A stretch of DNA of 64,000 nucleotides, from contig JAQISU010000081.1 of NCBI GenBank assembly GCA_029339505.1, positions 22,159,501-22,223,500 on the forward strand, read 5' to 3'. Source of the DNA: Unio delphinus. Lineage: Eukaryota > Mollusca > Bivalvia > Unionida > Unionidae. Shown here one piece after another: positions 41,960-55,172 of the stretch. The notes beneath the pieces were generated by a model. It worked only from the letters and a program-made list of their open reading frames with translations, was not told the DNA's origin and made no database searches. The translations under genes were made by a program, and so were the position numbers. Every line of letters begins with the position of its first letter. Within the stretch, counting starts at the first letter, position 1.

Positions 41960-42268
41960 GTTTGATGTGGATTTTTAACGTAGCTTCAGCAATGTTTCAG
42001 TCATCACTACAATGTCTGCAGTGTGACAGTTTATCGTGGCATCTAGCACTGGGTCATCATGCAGCAGACATCTAGCATGATGTATTACCCAGTCACATTA
42101 TCCTGATACCAGACCAACTAATCGTAACTTTAACCTCCTTCTGCTAAGCGAGACAGCTGTTAGTTCCATTTTGAAACGTCTTTGATATATGACTAGGCAG
42201 GGTTTGAACCCGGGTCCAACTACGTCCCAGACAAACGTTCTAATCAATGATGCCACCGAAGCGGATTA
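41960..42268 (-). mobile_element. tRNA-derived SINE, older copy
   Basis: Same family as 22107-22433 over its full length but more diverged. B box GGTTCAAACCC survives and the A-box region is mutated (GGCATCATTGATTAG). No clear target duplication. Confidence 0.85.
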
Positions 42269-43243
42269 GCATAATGTTTTACACAAATACAATTGATTTG
42301 AGGTTATTTGTATGAAGCAGCAGTGGCTAATTACTTAAATCTATCGTTTTTAAAGATTAATTGGATGATGAAGGATTTTAAAAATACAATGCTTTTTGTG
42401 AAATTAGTATTTATTATGAGAAGTTTATTATAAAGAGGCATTTACATTCTTCATGTTTGTTGTACTTGTTCATGTTATGTTAAAAACTTGAATCATGCTT
42501 GGTGCCAAAGTAATAATGGAGCAGAACTCTACAATATCGAGATAATGATATAATAACATAAAATTTAAGATACAACGATGCATGCCTTCTAAAGTATTCA
42601 AGTTTAATTTCTTCCCAAAACGATGTTTCAAATGTATATAACGGACGTTTCATTTTAAATATTTAAATGACACACGACTCGTTGGAGTCCATATTTAGTC
42701 GCCCAGCTAGTAATAGATGCATGTACCGACTTGTTTAGAATGTTACTATTTCTTGTAAGAAAAGTATATCAATATTTTTAAACTATGGAACGCTTCAAAT
42801 GAGAAAGCACGTTATTTAATATGTCTCCATCCCCAGCATAACGATGAAATATTGATTGACATATTTACTACATATCGATGACACATTTACTTGAAAAGAT
42901 ACGGTATTAAGTATCAAAATCGAATGCTTTAAAGGTAATCAGGAATCTGAATCATAAACGCTATCTCATCGATGTGATATTTGGGGGAATACCCTGATTA
43001 TATCTCTTTCTTTTCAATATGGTGTCGAACTAGGTGCAAAATACCCTTTAACACACTTCTTTTGGAGAGCTTGAAAATAGTGCTGTGTACTTATCTCGAG
43101 CTGTCGTTCAATTGCGATGAAATGCATCTTTAATACTGGTAAGGAGAACAAATAATAGTCTTTAAAGTCATTTCCATCATTTGTTTCAGCTAATGACAAC
43201 TATAACCACGAGTTTATTTCCATTCACTGCTTGACAATTTTAG
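42269..43243. other. Nothing recognised upstream of cadherin gene B start
   Basis: No promoter element could be assigned. The 43243 acceptor implies that the transcript starts further upstream. Confidence 0.5.
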
Positions 43244-43301
43244 GAAAGGATGGGCATACTTATTTTCCTACTGTTTGTGTCTTCCTTGCTGAGAGGAAAG
43301 G
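43244..43301 (+). CDS. Cadherin-like gene B, first coding exon (signal peptide)
   Basis: After the acceptor TTGACAATTTTAG comes a short leader and ATG at 43250. The exon encodes MGILIFLLFVSSLLRGK, a signal peptide core, and ends one base into a codon at a strong donor, G|GTAAGTG. The phase matches the next exon at 49692. Chosen as the start because no other in-frame ATG or upstream coding fits. Confidence 0.75.
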
Positions 43302-44759
43302 GTAAGTGATTATATTTACCGATTAAGCGGAACAATGGGCGAGCTTCTGGATTTAATACATCAGATATAGGCAAGAAGTTCTCCACTGGAGAAAAGTTTA
43401 TTTCGTTTTCTCAATATTTAGCATTTTGTTTCATTGGGTCAGAATTAAGATCGTATATAGATTTTTGTAACTGATAGTGTACTGATTGAGAAAGAAAAAT
43501 TTCTAATTGATCTAATTATATATTTTAAAAGAAATCGGCAGTGTGAAGTTTAATGTAACAGGTAATGTTTGTAATTAGAGTAGTTTTGCTAATATCGAAG
43601 GAGGACGTAAATTTAAATCTTTAAATAGATGGATATATAGCTCCTAGCCCCCAGTCAGCTATGCTGCACATTTTGAGCTGACGGTCTAGGTGGACATTAT
43701 ACGAAAGTAAAACGTGACAAATAACAATTTAATAACATATCTAAATATTCAAACAGCAAGTATATTTCTACAATTTATCCACTTGGTCGACCTATTTTAT
43801 CTGCCCAATTCATCATCTGATGTGCAACGTACGAGTGTTTCCACCTGTCCCTGCTACTTTACTCATCTGTGTTATTTTTGTTTCCTTGACTGGTACTACA
43901 TTAATCCTTCCGTCCCTCGACTATGTCAACTTCCGTTGTCCAGTCTGCCGTCAAACGTTTCTCTTCGTTACTCTATCCGGTACAGTGACCTCTATAACAA
44001 CTTCTCCCTATTTCGTCACCTTTGGGTGGCACTCGGTCCAACTCGAACAACTCCAAACCAGCACTGACAGCTTCTTTTTAAATAATAGTCTCCATTTCAA
44101 CCTAGACAATCTCACACCCTCACAAAACCTTTCATCAACATTATAACGATTAAAAGTACTAGGTCACGCATACACTCACATCGAAATAGTCCATTCACGC
44201 TTGTACGATAAAATAAGGGTAATATTACAACAACGGTATTAATGACTCCTGATACAAAATATCAACATCTTCCTTGGCATGAGAACACATTTTTAATTTC
44301 CGATATAGTAACTACCAGCATAACATCAATCAGATGCATTCCTTATCTTACAAATCATAAGAGGTACACACGATTTTGAAATACAAACATGCAGATACTT
44401 CATGATATGCTTACAAGGCCAACATGCCTAACTCTGTATAGTTCACAACTATGTAATCAAATTCAAAATTCAAACAAGTATAAGTTCAAACATAACTCAT
44501 TTATCAATGCAATAATTATATACGATGCACACATCAGCAAATTACGTAATTAACTCCGATCACATGCTCACAATTTTCATAATTCAATCTTGTATACTAC
44601 GAATTTCTCAACAAAACTTTACAATAGGAAAATAACTCAGTGAGATTAACACCAATAAAGGTAACTTCTACATACCAACAAAATTCTAGTAATCAATTTC
44701 TCTATACTACAGAGTGCACCAAAGTGATATGAACTTGACCCAATTCCAACATCACTGCT
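43302..44759. other. Intron of cadherin gene B, nothing recognised
   Basis: A pyrimidine-rich open stretch at 43714-44146 (+) has no recognised domain or splice context. Confidence 0.5.
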
Positions 44760-46567
44760 GCTTGAGTGCTTAGATTCAGTATTGCCTTCAATAACTGATG
44801 TTATTAATACCTCTTTCTTATCTGGGGAATTCCGTCATATTTCAAAACTGCCATTGTAAAGCCTCTTCTGATGAAACCAACACTCAACCATAACGATTTA
44901 AAGAACTACTGCCCAGTTTTTAATCTGCCGTTCATATAAACTATCTTAAAAAAAGTTCTTCTGACCCAACTTGTATTTCAATTGTATTTAAACAGTCTTT
45001 TTGGCAATGTACACAGTCTGCATATTGCCATGGTCACAGTACTAAAACTACTCTTCTGAAAGTAGTTAATGACCATTTCTCTGCTTTGGATAGCGGAACG
45101 ATTACAGCCATCACTCTCCTTGATTTGTCTGCAGCAGTTGACACAATATACCATAATATAATATTGCACCGTCTCCAGCATGTATTTGGCATCCACAATA
45201 CAGCCTTACTGGTTCAAGCAGATTCGCACCTGGGGGGGGGGGACAACCATGGCACTTGTCAGGGGCCCGAGCTAGATAGGGGCCCTCCCTTTTTCGAGTT
45301 TTAAAATATACGCACATATTTGAAACACGAAAGGGGCCCGAACTCTGTCAGCTGCCTGGGGCCCAGAATTTCCTAGGTGCGGGCCTGGTTCAAGTCCTAC
45401 TTAGTAAACATGACACAAATTGTATCTGCAAATGGAATACACCCCAACTCAGTTGATATATGTTGTAGTGTTCCACGGGGGCCTGTTAAGGGACCTATTT
45501 CTCTTCATTCTATACAATTAGCCGCTCTCAAGCGTTACAGATCATCATCCAGTATCTCACCAATTGTACGCTGATGACACCCAAATATAGACGTCGAGCC
45601 ACTAAACTGAAGTTGATGCTACCATCCAAGATGTGCATTTCTGATGTGAAATCATGGATAACATGTAACAAGCTGCAGATGAATGATGATAAAAATAAGC
45701 ACATACTGATCACAACATAAAGACTTTCCCATTTACATCCTTTACCTCAAACAATAAATATCAGCAACACCAGCATTAACTTCATACACTCAGTACGAAA
45801 CCTAGGTGTTACTATGGACAGTACTATCACATTGCACCAACATATCACGGACATATGCAAGGCTGCACATTTTTAGCTGAGACACATCAGCTCCATTCGC
45901 AATTATATTTCAGTTGATGCCACTGAAACACGTGTGTATTCATTAGTGCTTTCAAGACTGGACTATTGCAACTCAATTATGTCTGGTTCGTCTCAATATC
46001 TACTCCAGAAACTTCAAAATGTTCAAAACACAACTGCTCAGATCGTCCTTAGAGTACCACGATCAGAGCACACTTCCCCGCTGCTCTGTACCCTATACTG
46101 GTTATCCATTTGATCCAGAATCAAACACAAACTGTGTTCTCTGTGCTACGTTTCACTGACGGACACCAGTCCAACATACCTATCCGGCCTCACCCATGTG
46201 TATACACCAGCAAGATATACTTACGCTCGTCTTCTGACAACCGTATACTCATTATTCCCACAAAAAAACAAAATAATATGAACAACGTTTTTTATATACC
46301 AGAACCAGCAACGTGAAATCAATTGCCCATTGAAACTAAACACAAAACACAGTGATCCCCTTTCAAGAGTGTTGTTAAAACTCACCTTTTTCGAGTGAAA
46401 GAACAAACTTAAAGACTTCATAATGTTTTCTTTCCTAACAAAATGTCACCATTTGTTATGTTTTTTTAATTTGATGGTGTTTTGCTTTTTGTTTTTTGAT
46501 GTTAAATCAATATAGATGTTGTAAAGCGCTGAGAGTTTCTAAAGATTTGGCGCTTTACAAAGCCCTC
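44760..46567 (+). pseudogene. CR1/L2-like LINE: reverse transcriptase remnant
   Basis: The + strand, in shifting frames, follows the order of a CR1/L2-type reverse transcriptase. TLLDLSAAVDTI near 45115 (motif 'LLDLSAAFDT'), VPRGPVKGPI near 45480 ('VPQGSVLGP'), YADD altered near 45560, then WITCNKLQMNDDKNK, SVRNLGVTMDS near 45790, and LSRLDYCNSIMSG near 45955. It ends GCGCTTTACAAAGCCC before an (ATT)n tail. The 5' end and endonuclease are absent, as in most truncated LINE copies. A MITE interrupts it. Confidence 0.9.
45219..45387. mobile_element. MITE nested in the LINE, about 169 bp
   Basis: Ends CAGATTCGCACCT and AGGTGCGGGCCTG form an imperfect 13-bp inverted repeat with CAG...CTG termini of hAT style. 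The sequence GGTTCAAG flanks it on both sides (45211-45218 and 45387-45394, sharing one base with the element end), a target duplication that splits the reverse transcriptase at WFKS. The interior is GC-rich with repeated GGGGCCC. Confidence 0.75.

Positions 46568-46612
<45 letters not shown>
46568..46612. repeat. (ATT)n microsatellite, LINE tail
   Basis: About 15 ATT units exactly at the 3' end of the CR1/L2-like LINE, as is usual for this clade. Confidence 0.95.
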
Positions 46613-46614
<2 letters not shown>

Positions 46615-48475
46615 ATAATTATTATTATATAAACTCACAACTCTCAGTTACTAATGTCCAACAAATTCGGGTGAAGAATTCTTACCTTTAATAAGCTTTC
46701 CAACTTTTCCTTTTAAAAATGACGTACATTTGAAGAACGCCTATTGGTTTAATTCCTGGCGAGTAGTGAAGTGATCTTAAAATGACCCGTAGAATAAGGG
46801 CCTGTTTTGGACAGATGCCCCACGTATATTTCCCTAACTCCCTAGTTCAGCCCTGATTTGATACTGAGGTCTCTATGAACTGTAGTCTGTCTAGTTTCTA
46901 ACGCTCGTGTGAAATTCATTTCTCCCGTGAACAAACAAGTTTTGCCAGTTTTACCAGTTACTAAGTCTCTTTGAAGATAACCGCCCCTTTGTTCTCTCCA
47001 GTGTTGATTCAAGCCACAATCTTGCGCATCAAGGCCCGTTGCCAATGTTGTGGCGATATTCTCCACCCCAGGTAAGTTCTGTACATGAGTGCTGTCGTCA
47101 TAAAAGGCAGAACAAATTATATATACATAATACGGTTGTAAAGTGCATCATTACTTAGATTTAGTATTTACAAGATCAAAGTAGTACTCATTCAAACTGA
47201 AAACAATTAACCTACATTTAAATTTTGAAGCCAGCGTTTTATCTACAGAAGCACTCGGAAAGAAATCAACAGGACCGATGCGAACCAAGTGGGTTCTACA
47301 AGCTTTATATTTGTACCTGCAGGGCATGCGATCAAACCAACCACTTGGAGGCGTGTGGTTTACTGGCGCCTATTCATCGCCTGTCTTGATCTTCAGAAAC
47401 GACAGACCTATATGGTTTTAACCACCCTACCGAAAACCAAAAACCAGGCATGTGCATAAAATAACTCATAACTGTCTCTAAGTAGAGCTCAAGTTATGAA
47501 ATGGTGATTTTAGTTTCGGCCAAGATGCGGATTTCATAGGTTTTGGCTTTCATGGATAGCTGTGGGTCCTATAACTCAATCCAAAACTAAACAGAATGAC
47601 ATCAGTAGTGATATGGAGATCAATTATTGTTAACACCATTCTAATTCCGGTAATGTCGGTGCCGACAACACTCAATGTGGTATTAACACAATCGTCTACA
47701 TTTAGTGTGCGCTTGTAGTCACTGTGCAGAGGACACTTCTCTTAAGCATCTGAATGTAAGAAGGTTACAGTCAGGCTGATTTGATGCAAACAGCTTGTAG
47801 GACAGAATGTGTGATACTGAGTATTTGCCCCATCCCCTTATTAAGACGGTGTTCATGACGATCCTGGGCAAGCCAACTCAGATATATTCCTATTGGCAGG
47901 AGATATGCCAGCAGTGGAAATAGCCTCTTAAACAGTGACAAGAGAATCTGTTATGGACACGAAGTTGCCGTCGATTGAAGTTTGTGTCTTTCACGTAAAC
48001 CGGTTTACCCTTGTTCTTCATATGAGGTCACACGTTCAAAGAGTCAGAAAGACAAGTTGCAAACACAATCGAAAATAGAACCGTGCAAACGGAAATGACT
48101 GTCCAAGCGGTATACGTGTTAAACATGTACATATGCATCATCACGGACGCGTAGCTCAACATACAAATGGCAAACTTCTGTCAACCATTTACTACACAGC
48201 GGTAACTACGAGAATAACAAAGAAGGGACCAGCGCAACGAGAATTTCAATAGCTTAAGCCACCTTGCAATATGATAATCGATTTTGCCGGCAGAGGCAAG
48301 AGCGTGCTTGGCTGCAAATTTCTTTGTATTTGATACAGTACTGTAATATATACTTAATATGAAAAGAGCATATATTTATTGCAAAACGTATTGTATTTAT
48401 TACAAAACGTATTGCTTAAGCAGAATGTATACGATTCATCTTATGGAATTTGTTAATACACCTTTCTTCGACAAT
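46613..48475. other. Intron of cadherin gene B, nothing recognised
   Basis: A donor-like CCCCAG|GTAAGTTC at 47071 has no matching exon upstream that I could recognise. Confidence 0.5.
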
Positions 48476-48487
48476 AGTAATAAATGG

Positions 48488-48814
48488 GTGTGTATATTGT
48501 GTGTGATTAGAATTTGTAACGTAGCTGTAACAATTTGTCAGTCATATCGCTACGATGTCTGCAGTGAGACAGTGTATAGTGATGTCTAACACAGGGGCAT
48601 CATGTCGCTTACATGTAGCATGATGTCCCACCCAGACACATTATCCTGAAACCAGGCCGACCAGTCCTAACACTAACCTCTTAATGCTGAGCGCCAAGCG
48701 AGGTAGCTGTTAGTACCATTTTTGTAAGTCATTGCTATGACTCGACCAAGGATTGAACCCACGACCTCCCGCTTCGGCGGCGGACGCTCTAACCACTATG
48801 CCACCGGAGCGGTT
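48488..48814 (-). mobile_element. tRNA-derived SINE
   Basis: Third copy of the 22107 family, nearly full length. Head boxes are TGGCATAGTGG (A) and GGTTCAATCC (B, one base short). Flanked by AGTAATAAATGG (48476-48487) and AGTATTAAATGG (48815-48826), a 12-bp target duplication with one change. Confidence 0.85.
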
Positions 48815-48826
48815 AGTATTAAATGG

Positions 48827-49691
48827 TATTTACCCTTATAGTGAATGCCACCAATAAGTATCAGACAGACCTTACATTTCCCAGTCATCTTACGGAGAGA
48901 CAGGTTAGTCAGTCAAATATCTGTACACATGCGTCTGAAGGTAATAATTTCTGCCTCGAAAAGAGTAACACAATTTCAAATATTCAGAAGACAATACAAC
49001 GCCATATACATACAGACTTTCTGGAATAATGCATCATTGTAAAAGCTTGAATTCTCTTTTGCATCATAATAGTCGTACACAGAACGATTCGAGCTTCCTA
49101 TAGTACGTCGATCTAGTACATTTTATATTTCGTTTGAATTGTAGGAACAATATTCGAGAATGGTTGCACGATATTTTTCTATCAATGTTACAATAACCTT
49201 GTAGATGGTAATATTCGCTTCACTTTCTCATCATCGAACAGTGAACCATACAAAGGGAATGGAATCACAGGGGTTTGAGAGTCTCTTCTTTAAATGTTTG
49301 TTTTGAAGAATAATTTAGGATTTCTTTTTTATTTCACTCTTATGTGAAATTCTTTGCAAATAGCATACTAGAACCCAAACTTCGTTTTCTTCGATTAACA
49401 GCTATACAGCTACGATTTCATACATTCTTTGCTTTGTTAGGCTTTTTGCAAGGGTATTTTGGAAACGTGCGAGTCCTTGCTACTACTCCCTAAGTCCTGT
49501 ATAGAACGATGAAAAATCCTGTGTGTGAATTTCCATATGATAATATAAATCACCAATTGTTTAGATTGTCTGCTATGCAAACGCTATGTATTCTACTTAC
49601 ATTTTAAACATACTCTGGTACAATTCTTGTAACGGATATTTACATACCAAAAAATATTAGCAACATTTATTTTTTTTTTGTCGTATTTCAG
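48827..49691. other. Intron of cadherin gene B, nothing recognised
   Basis: No feature recognised. Confidence 0.5.
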
Positions 49692-49766
49692 CGTCCTCCC
49701 AAACTTGTTCAGAGGCCACAAATAGCATCCCAGAATATAACCATGTTTCAGAGACGGATCTTCCAG
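49692..49766 (+). CDS. Cadherin-like gene B, exon 2 of the coding region
   Basis: A 75-nt exon between TTCGTATTTCAG and the donor G|GTATAT. Two bases complete the codon left by the signal-peptide exon, 24 codons follow, and one base is left for the next exon. It encodes ASSQTCSEATNSIPEYNHVS, a short extracellular segment after the expected signal-peptide cleavage site. Confidence 0.75.
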
Positions 49767-50228
49767 GTATATCACATGACTTCGTTGATTTTATGGCGAA
49801 GTAAGATAAGACATGAAACGTTTATCTCAGTTTGTAATTCCATTTTCCCTTCAGCGATGGGGACGAAGGCATGTAGTTTTAATATCAGTTCAGACCTAGT
49901 TTATTTTTTTAAAAGATGATGGTGAGGATTAAAATTGCAGGGAAGCAGATTAACTTGCAGTGGTTAAACTATATACTAGATATGTATCAAACGCTGTAAT
50001 ACATGTTTTAAACATTAATTCGTATGTAGTAGGTAATAATTCGATGCATTTGTTGCATTTGTTTATCAAGAGGCCAGTAAACAAACACCCGTGGTTGTCT
50101 TATGTTCTTGCATGAAACTACTCTTATAAGTTAAATACTGCCATTAATAATGAAAGGTTTTGATCTTTCTTTATCAATGTAAAACTTAATGCTGTGCTTC
50201 ACGTTACCATCTTAGTTCTAATTTTCAG

Positions 50229-50398
50229 GCACCATGATCTTCAATGTTAGCAAGCCATCAGTATGGAACATTAGCTACAGCATAAACAGTCCAACAGGTT
50301 CTGTTCTGCCGACCTATTTCCGAGATTTCCAAAACGATTCATTCTTTAGTTTTTATCTAAATAAGAGTTTAGACCTTGAAGATTTGTACAGTATATTG
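50229..50398 (+). CDS. Cadherin-like gene B, exon 3 of the coding region
   Basis: A 170-nt exon after the acceptor TTCTAATTTTCAG; phases fit on both sides. It encodes the first cadherin-like repeat: VWNISYSINSPTG, then FFSFYLNKSLDLEDLYSIL, which resembles the 'F-x-L-x-x-x-x-L-D-x-E' strand pair. The donor at 50399 is the first of nine tandem copies of this exon end. Confidence 0.8.
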
Positions 50399-50816
50399 GT
50401 AAGTTTCATTAGCTACACAAGGAATTGAAGTATTGTACAGTATATTGGTAGTTTCATTAGCTACACAAGGAATTGAAGAATTGTACAGTATATTGGTAGT
50501 TTCATTAGCTACACAAGGAATTGAAGAATTGTACAGTATATTGGTAGTTTCATTACTTACACAAGGAGTTGAGGAATTGTACAGTATATTGGTAAGTTTC
50601 ATTAGCTACACAAGGAATTGAAGAATTGTACAGTATATTGGTAAGTTTCATTAGTTACACAAGGAATTGAAGAATTGTACAGTATATTGGTAAGTTTCAT
50701 TAGCTACACAAGGAATTGAGGAATTGTACAGTATATTGGTAGTTTCATTACCTACACAAGGAGTTGAGGAATTGTACAGTATGTTGGTAAGTTTTATTAC
50801 CTATACAAGGAATTGC
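50380..50816 (+). repeat. Nine-copy tandem array of an exon-intron junction
   Basis: The last 20 or so exon bases, the splice donor and about 28 intron bases are repeated at 48-49 bp. GTACAGTATATTG recurs at 50386, 50435, 50483, 50531, 50579, 50628, 50677, 50726 and (GTATGTTG variant) 50774. Five copies keep the donor GTAAGT (50399, 50592, 50641, 50690, 50787); four have GTAGTT instead. Reading past the first donor meets an in-frame stop after nine codons, so use of later donors would truncate the protein. Confidence 0.95.
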
Positions 50817-51325
50817 GGCTATAAAACAAAGTTACAATGTATTATATTTGATGTACCATTCAGATAATATCAAAGGTCACGTACTTTGTTGAAGAACTAT
50901 TAGTAAGGGATAGGACAAATCCGTATGTGTATGCCACATTGTGTTCATCAAATTGTTTCTCATGCTTAGTTTGAGTCGTTTAATATTCTGAGTTTATTTT
51001 CTTAATTATGATTTATTTGTTAGTGTAAATTGCCAGAGGATTGCTATTAATATTTCACACAAAAATAATTTGATAAACTAAGTGACTGACTGTCTAACTG
51101 TCAGATTTGTTCATTCTTTATCGTCGGTTATTTATGTAGTTATATGAGTTTTCTTTTCCATATATATTCAGTGTTAGATTATGTGCCAATCCACTATTAG
51201 AAATATACTATGATGTATTTCTAGATATGATACTTGTACTGCTGTAGTTGACTTGAGAGCAAGACAGATTAAAATGAAATACTTTTCAGTTACGAACAAC
51301 CAATCAATGTCTCATTTCTTTCCAG
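50817..51325. other. Intron of cadherin gene B
   Basis: No feature recognised between the array and the next exon. Confidence 0.5.
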
Positions 51326-51370
51326 GGTATTGAGCTTGTGAGGATAGAATTCAGTTTTAGTTGTGACACG
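51326..51370 (+). CDS. Cadherin-like gene B, exon 4 of the coding region
   Basis: A 45-nt exon (15 codons, phase 0) between CATTTCTTTCCAG and donor GTAAAG. It encodes GIELVRIEFSFSCDT, continuing the strand pattern of the first repeat. The next exon was not found in the window, so the following intron exceeds 12.6 kb and contains the virus-like island. Confidence 0.75.
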
Positions 51371-52306
51371 GTAAAGTACTTGCGTAGAGTCTTAGAAATT
51401 TTGATAATTTCATTTCTTTACCCTTCCACCCACTTTTCTTAAGAAAATCAGAGGTTACGGTCTGAAAGGTTTTGTTATGTTCCGCTTTACGCCAGCGATT
51501 TTGTTTAATTTGCTTTTATTATTTATTATCTTGGATTATGACAGGAGTTAGAAAAATACTTTTTTTGAGGAGATTTACGGTACCGTAGTATGTATACTTA
51601 TATAACAGTTTGAATAGCTTTATCTGCAACACTATGTCATGCTGACGTTTATTAAGTTGTTAAAGTTTGTTGATTATTTATTTAATTTGTATCATAGACG
51701 ATAGTTCCGCATTGAAAAATAAGCTAACTGAGCGCTTTGAAGCGCTGTTATATAACGTTTCATGGCTGCTTCTTGCTACGGGGTACACTAAAATGTAGTT
51801 GTATGAGCCTTCATGCGGTCCCGCCTTGCTATACGCGTACGTGAAAAGAAGGCATCAAGAAAAATGCCCAAAAGAAAGTTAAAAAAGCATCTCCTACCAT
51901 CTTTTTTTTTCTTCTTCTTGAGTGACTGAAAATGCTGAAAAAGTGGCCTCACCCAAAGCAAACGTGCAAGGCAGAACAGGTGTATTGCACAGTTTACAGA
52001 TTTATCCAATACAGATCTGTCACGATTAAATTTGTTGACAACACCTCATAAGCGAGTGCGGTGCTGTCCATAGTGAAGTTGATACGACGTGCTGACAAAT
52101 CAGTTGAGGCGAATTCCAGTATACAAAATAAATGTCAGATAACTTTAGCTTCAGTGTTCTTTGCCTTGGAAACAAAATATATCTTGTATACCACCACCAC
52201 CAACCTTCTTCGTCCCAAGACACAATATTCTTCCAAGAAAAGGTAAAGATATATACTCCGTACTTAAGCATTCTGATGTTTTGTAGGTACTGGCTAAATC
52301 CAAATT
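51371..52306. other. Intron of gene B / left edge of the virus-like island
   Basis: Contains a perfect short hairpin AGCGCTT-TG-AAGCGCT at 51731-51746 and Lys-rich coding fragments near 51850. No element end could be recognised. Confidence 0.4.
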
Positions 52307-52537
52307 TTGCATGCAAAAACAGCTCATTCAAACAGCACATTAAGAAAGCATCAACGCTGTGTGAGAATGATATTTTCATGTTTTCAAAGGAACAATGGCA
52401 TTGTCAAAGATACAAGAAAAAACATGGCAAAATTCGTCGACAAAAAGGTGAATAAGAAACTACTCATCAGTAAAAAGAAAGAAAATTTTGGTTCATCGAA
52501 GAGAATTTCTGTATATTCTGATAGTAACCTTGTTTAA
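52307..52537 (+). pseudogene. Small basic protein remnant upstream of the capsid-like gene (tentative)
   Basis: An open frame rich in Lys and Arg (for example KDTRKNMAKFVDKKVNKKLL). Its place just before the capsid-like sequence and its basic charge would suit a DNA-binding virion protein. Nothing more specific can be seen; it may be chance. Confidence 0.25.
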
Positions 52538-52873
52538 AATGAAGAAAAGGAAAATCACACCCCGAGAACCTTTCGAAAGTTCTAAATCATAACCCGATCA
52601 GTCTGTTATGCCAAGCGCGATGATAAAGGTGCAAGAATCCTACTTAGTAGAATTTCATCCTGTGTCGTCTTTGACAACATCAACCTGAAACCAAAGGGCA
52701 AACTAAATATTGTATCGATCAGAGTAATTGTTCTGTGTGGATAACATCAATACAGGTGCTGGTGTCAAAGACGTTACATCAACCACAATTTCATGCACTC
52801 GTTGTACTTTAATAGCAAACGTTTCAGCGAGCTTACCTGGAATATCTTATGACGTACAGAAAACAATAAACAT

Positions 52874-53605
52874 ATGAATGCATCCGTGATATGGAAACCT
52901 GACACAAATTTGGAACGTCTCTATGGTTCCTTGGTATTGCAACCTGACGCGTTGGAAAAGTTGACAGAAGATAACAGTCCAAGCAATGGCAATGGTGAAT
53001 TTGTAACGGCCGTCGAATCAAAATCTGAAGGACGCAGTTTTGAACTTATTAATCTTTGGCATTTGGACATGTGGTTGCACGACACGTTTTGGCTAAATGG
53101 AGCGGATGTATGCCTGAGATTAAATCGAAGTAGTCGCGAGTTTCATTTGATGGATAAAGCGAATAGTATATAACCATCATCCAAGAAGCCATACATCGCT
53201 CAGACTTTAAGCAGAGTGACTTCAAGGTATCAAATGCGACGAGTGTAAGTGAAACTTTCCAGATTGCCTGTTCACTCCGATTCAAGATCAAAGATCATAT
53301 TTTCCAAAAACAACTACCAAACGTTTACTCCAAACGAAACCATCTATGAAAATCCTTTCGAAGTACCACACCTCGACTTGTCAGTGATATATGTGATTCA
53401 AGATTGTGAGACGGTGTTCACTCAACGCTTTTATCTTTATTTGTTTCAGATAAAGTACTTGAGATCATACTTGACACTGCATGAATTCACAGGACAATTA
53501 GGTACAAAGAGCAATGATTGTATTTGGTTGAACTTGCGTGAGCATTCCTTATCTCCACTGTCTTCTCTGGAGACCAATCTCATCGAAGCACTCCTTGAAC
53601 ATTGA
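52874..53605 (+). pseudogene. Maverick/Polinton-type major capsid protein remnant
   Basis: The frame at 52874-53173 includes ERLYGSLVLQPDALEKLTED and, after a stretch, LHDTFWLNGADVCLRLNRSS. The frame at 53249-53605 includes ENPFEVPHLDLSVIYV and KYLRSYLTLHEFTGQLGT. These phrases, in this order, match what I know of the double-jelly-roll capsid family annotated in animals as F54H12.2-like. The middle and the C-terminal end are scrambled or lost and the two parts are in different frames. In a live element this would form the icosahedral shell. It has the same + orientation as the integrase 3 kb downstream. Confidence 0.6.
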
Positions 53606-53640
53606 ACAGAGACTACCCTTTATTTATCAACGTACTTGAC

Positions 53641-54630
<990 letters not shown>

Positions 54631-55172
54631 TCAACACCATAGTAATGTATAAAGATTAAAGACCTAACTAACTCATCTCGTATGTATTTATAGATATGCA
54701 TTGTTCCCTTCCCTTTTTTATTTGTTTCTTTTCATGCCTTGATTAATTCGTTAATTCGTTTGCAGTTTTCTTCATTATCTAGCAATAATTTCCACTTATT
54801 TCTAATCTAGACTATTGAAAAAAAACGAAAAGTAAAGGTTTTATAAAGACCTTTTAGGAGACATTTCAGTTCGCGGAACCTATTTTCGAAACAATTTGGT
54901 ATTAAATTCAAACACGGGCTAAATTATTCTTACCAATGATTTACTCGGTGTAAATGTATCCCTTCAATATTAGGCTAGCAGACACATTTACCAACGAGAG
55001 AAAAATTAAAAAGGTACATTCTAATTTCATTTCAGATTAAATTTTAGTTCATCCGAATATTACTATATATTGTTTGAGCTAGATTTCATGCTTAATACAT
55101 TCTGCTGACGTAAGCCACTTTCGTTCTTGATTGTTTACCGGTCGAAATCTAGAAAATATGATTAGATCAAGC

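Noticed and set aside
43714..44146. Two overlapping open frames of over 100 codons
   Set aside because: Pyrimidine-rich composition explains them; no domain, and the gene B phases do not use them.
47000..47080. Strong splice donor CCCCAG|GTAAGTTC
   Set aside because: Lies within the gene B intron without a recognisable acceptor or phase-compatible exon.
50234..50621. Repeated peptide frames over the splice-site array
   Set aside because: They read intron repeats; the real exon stops at 50398.
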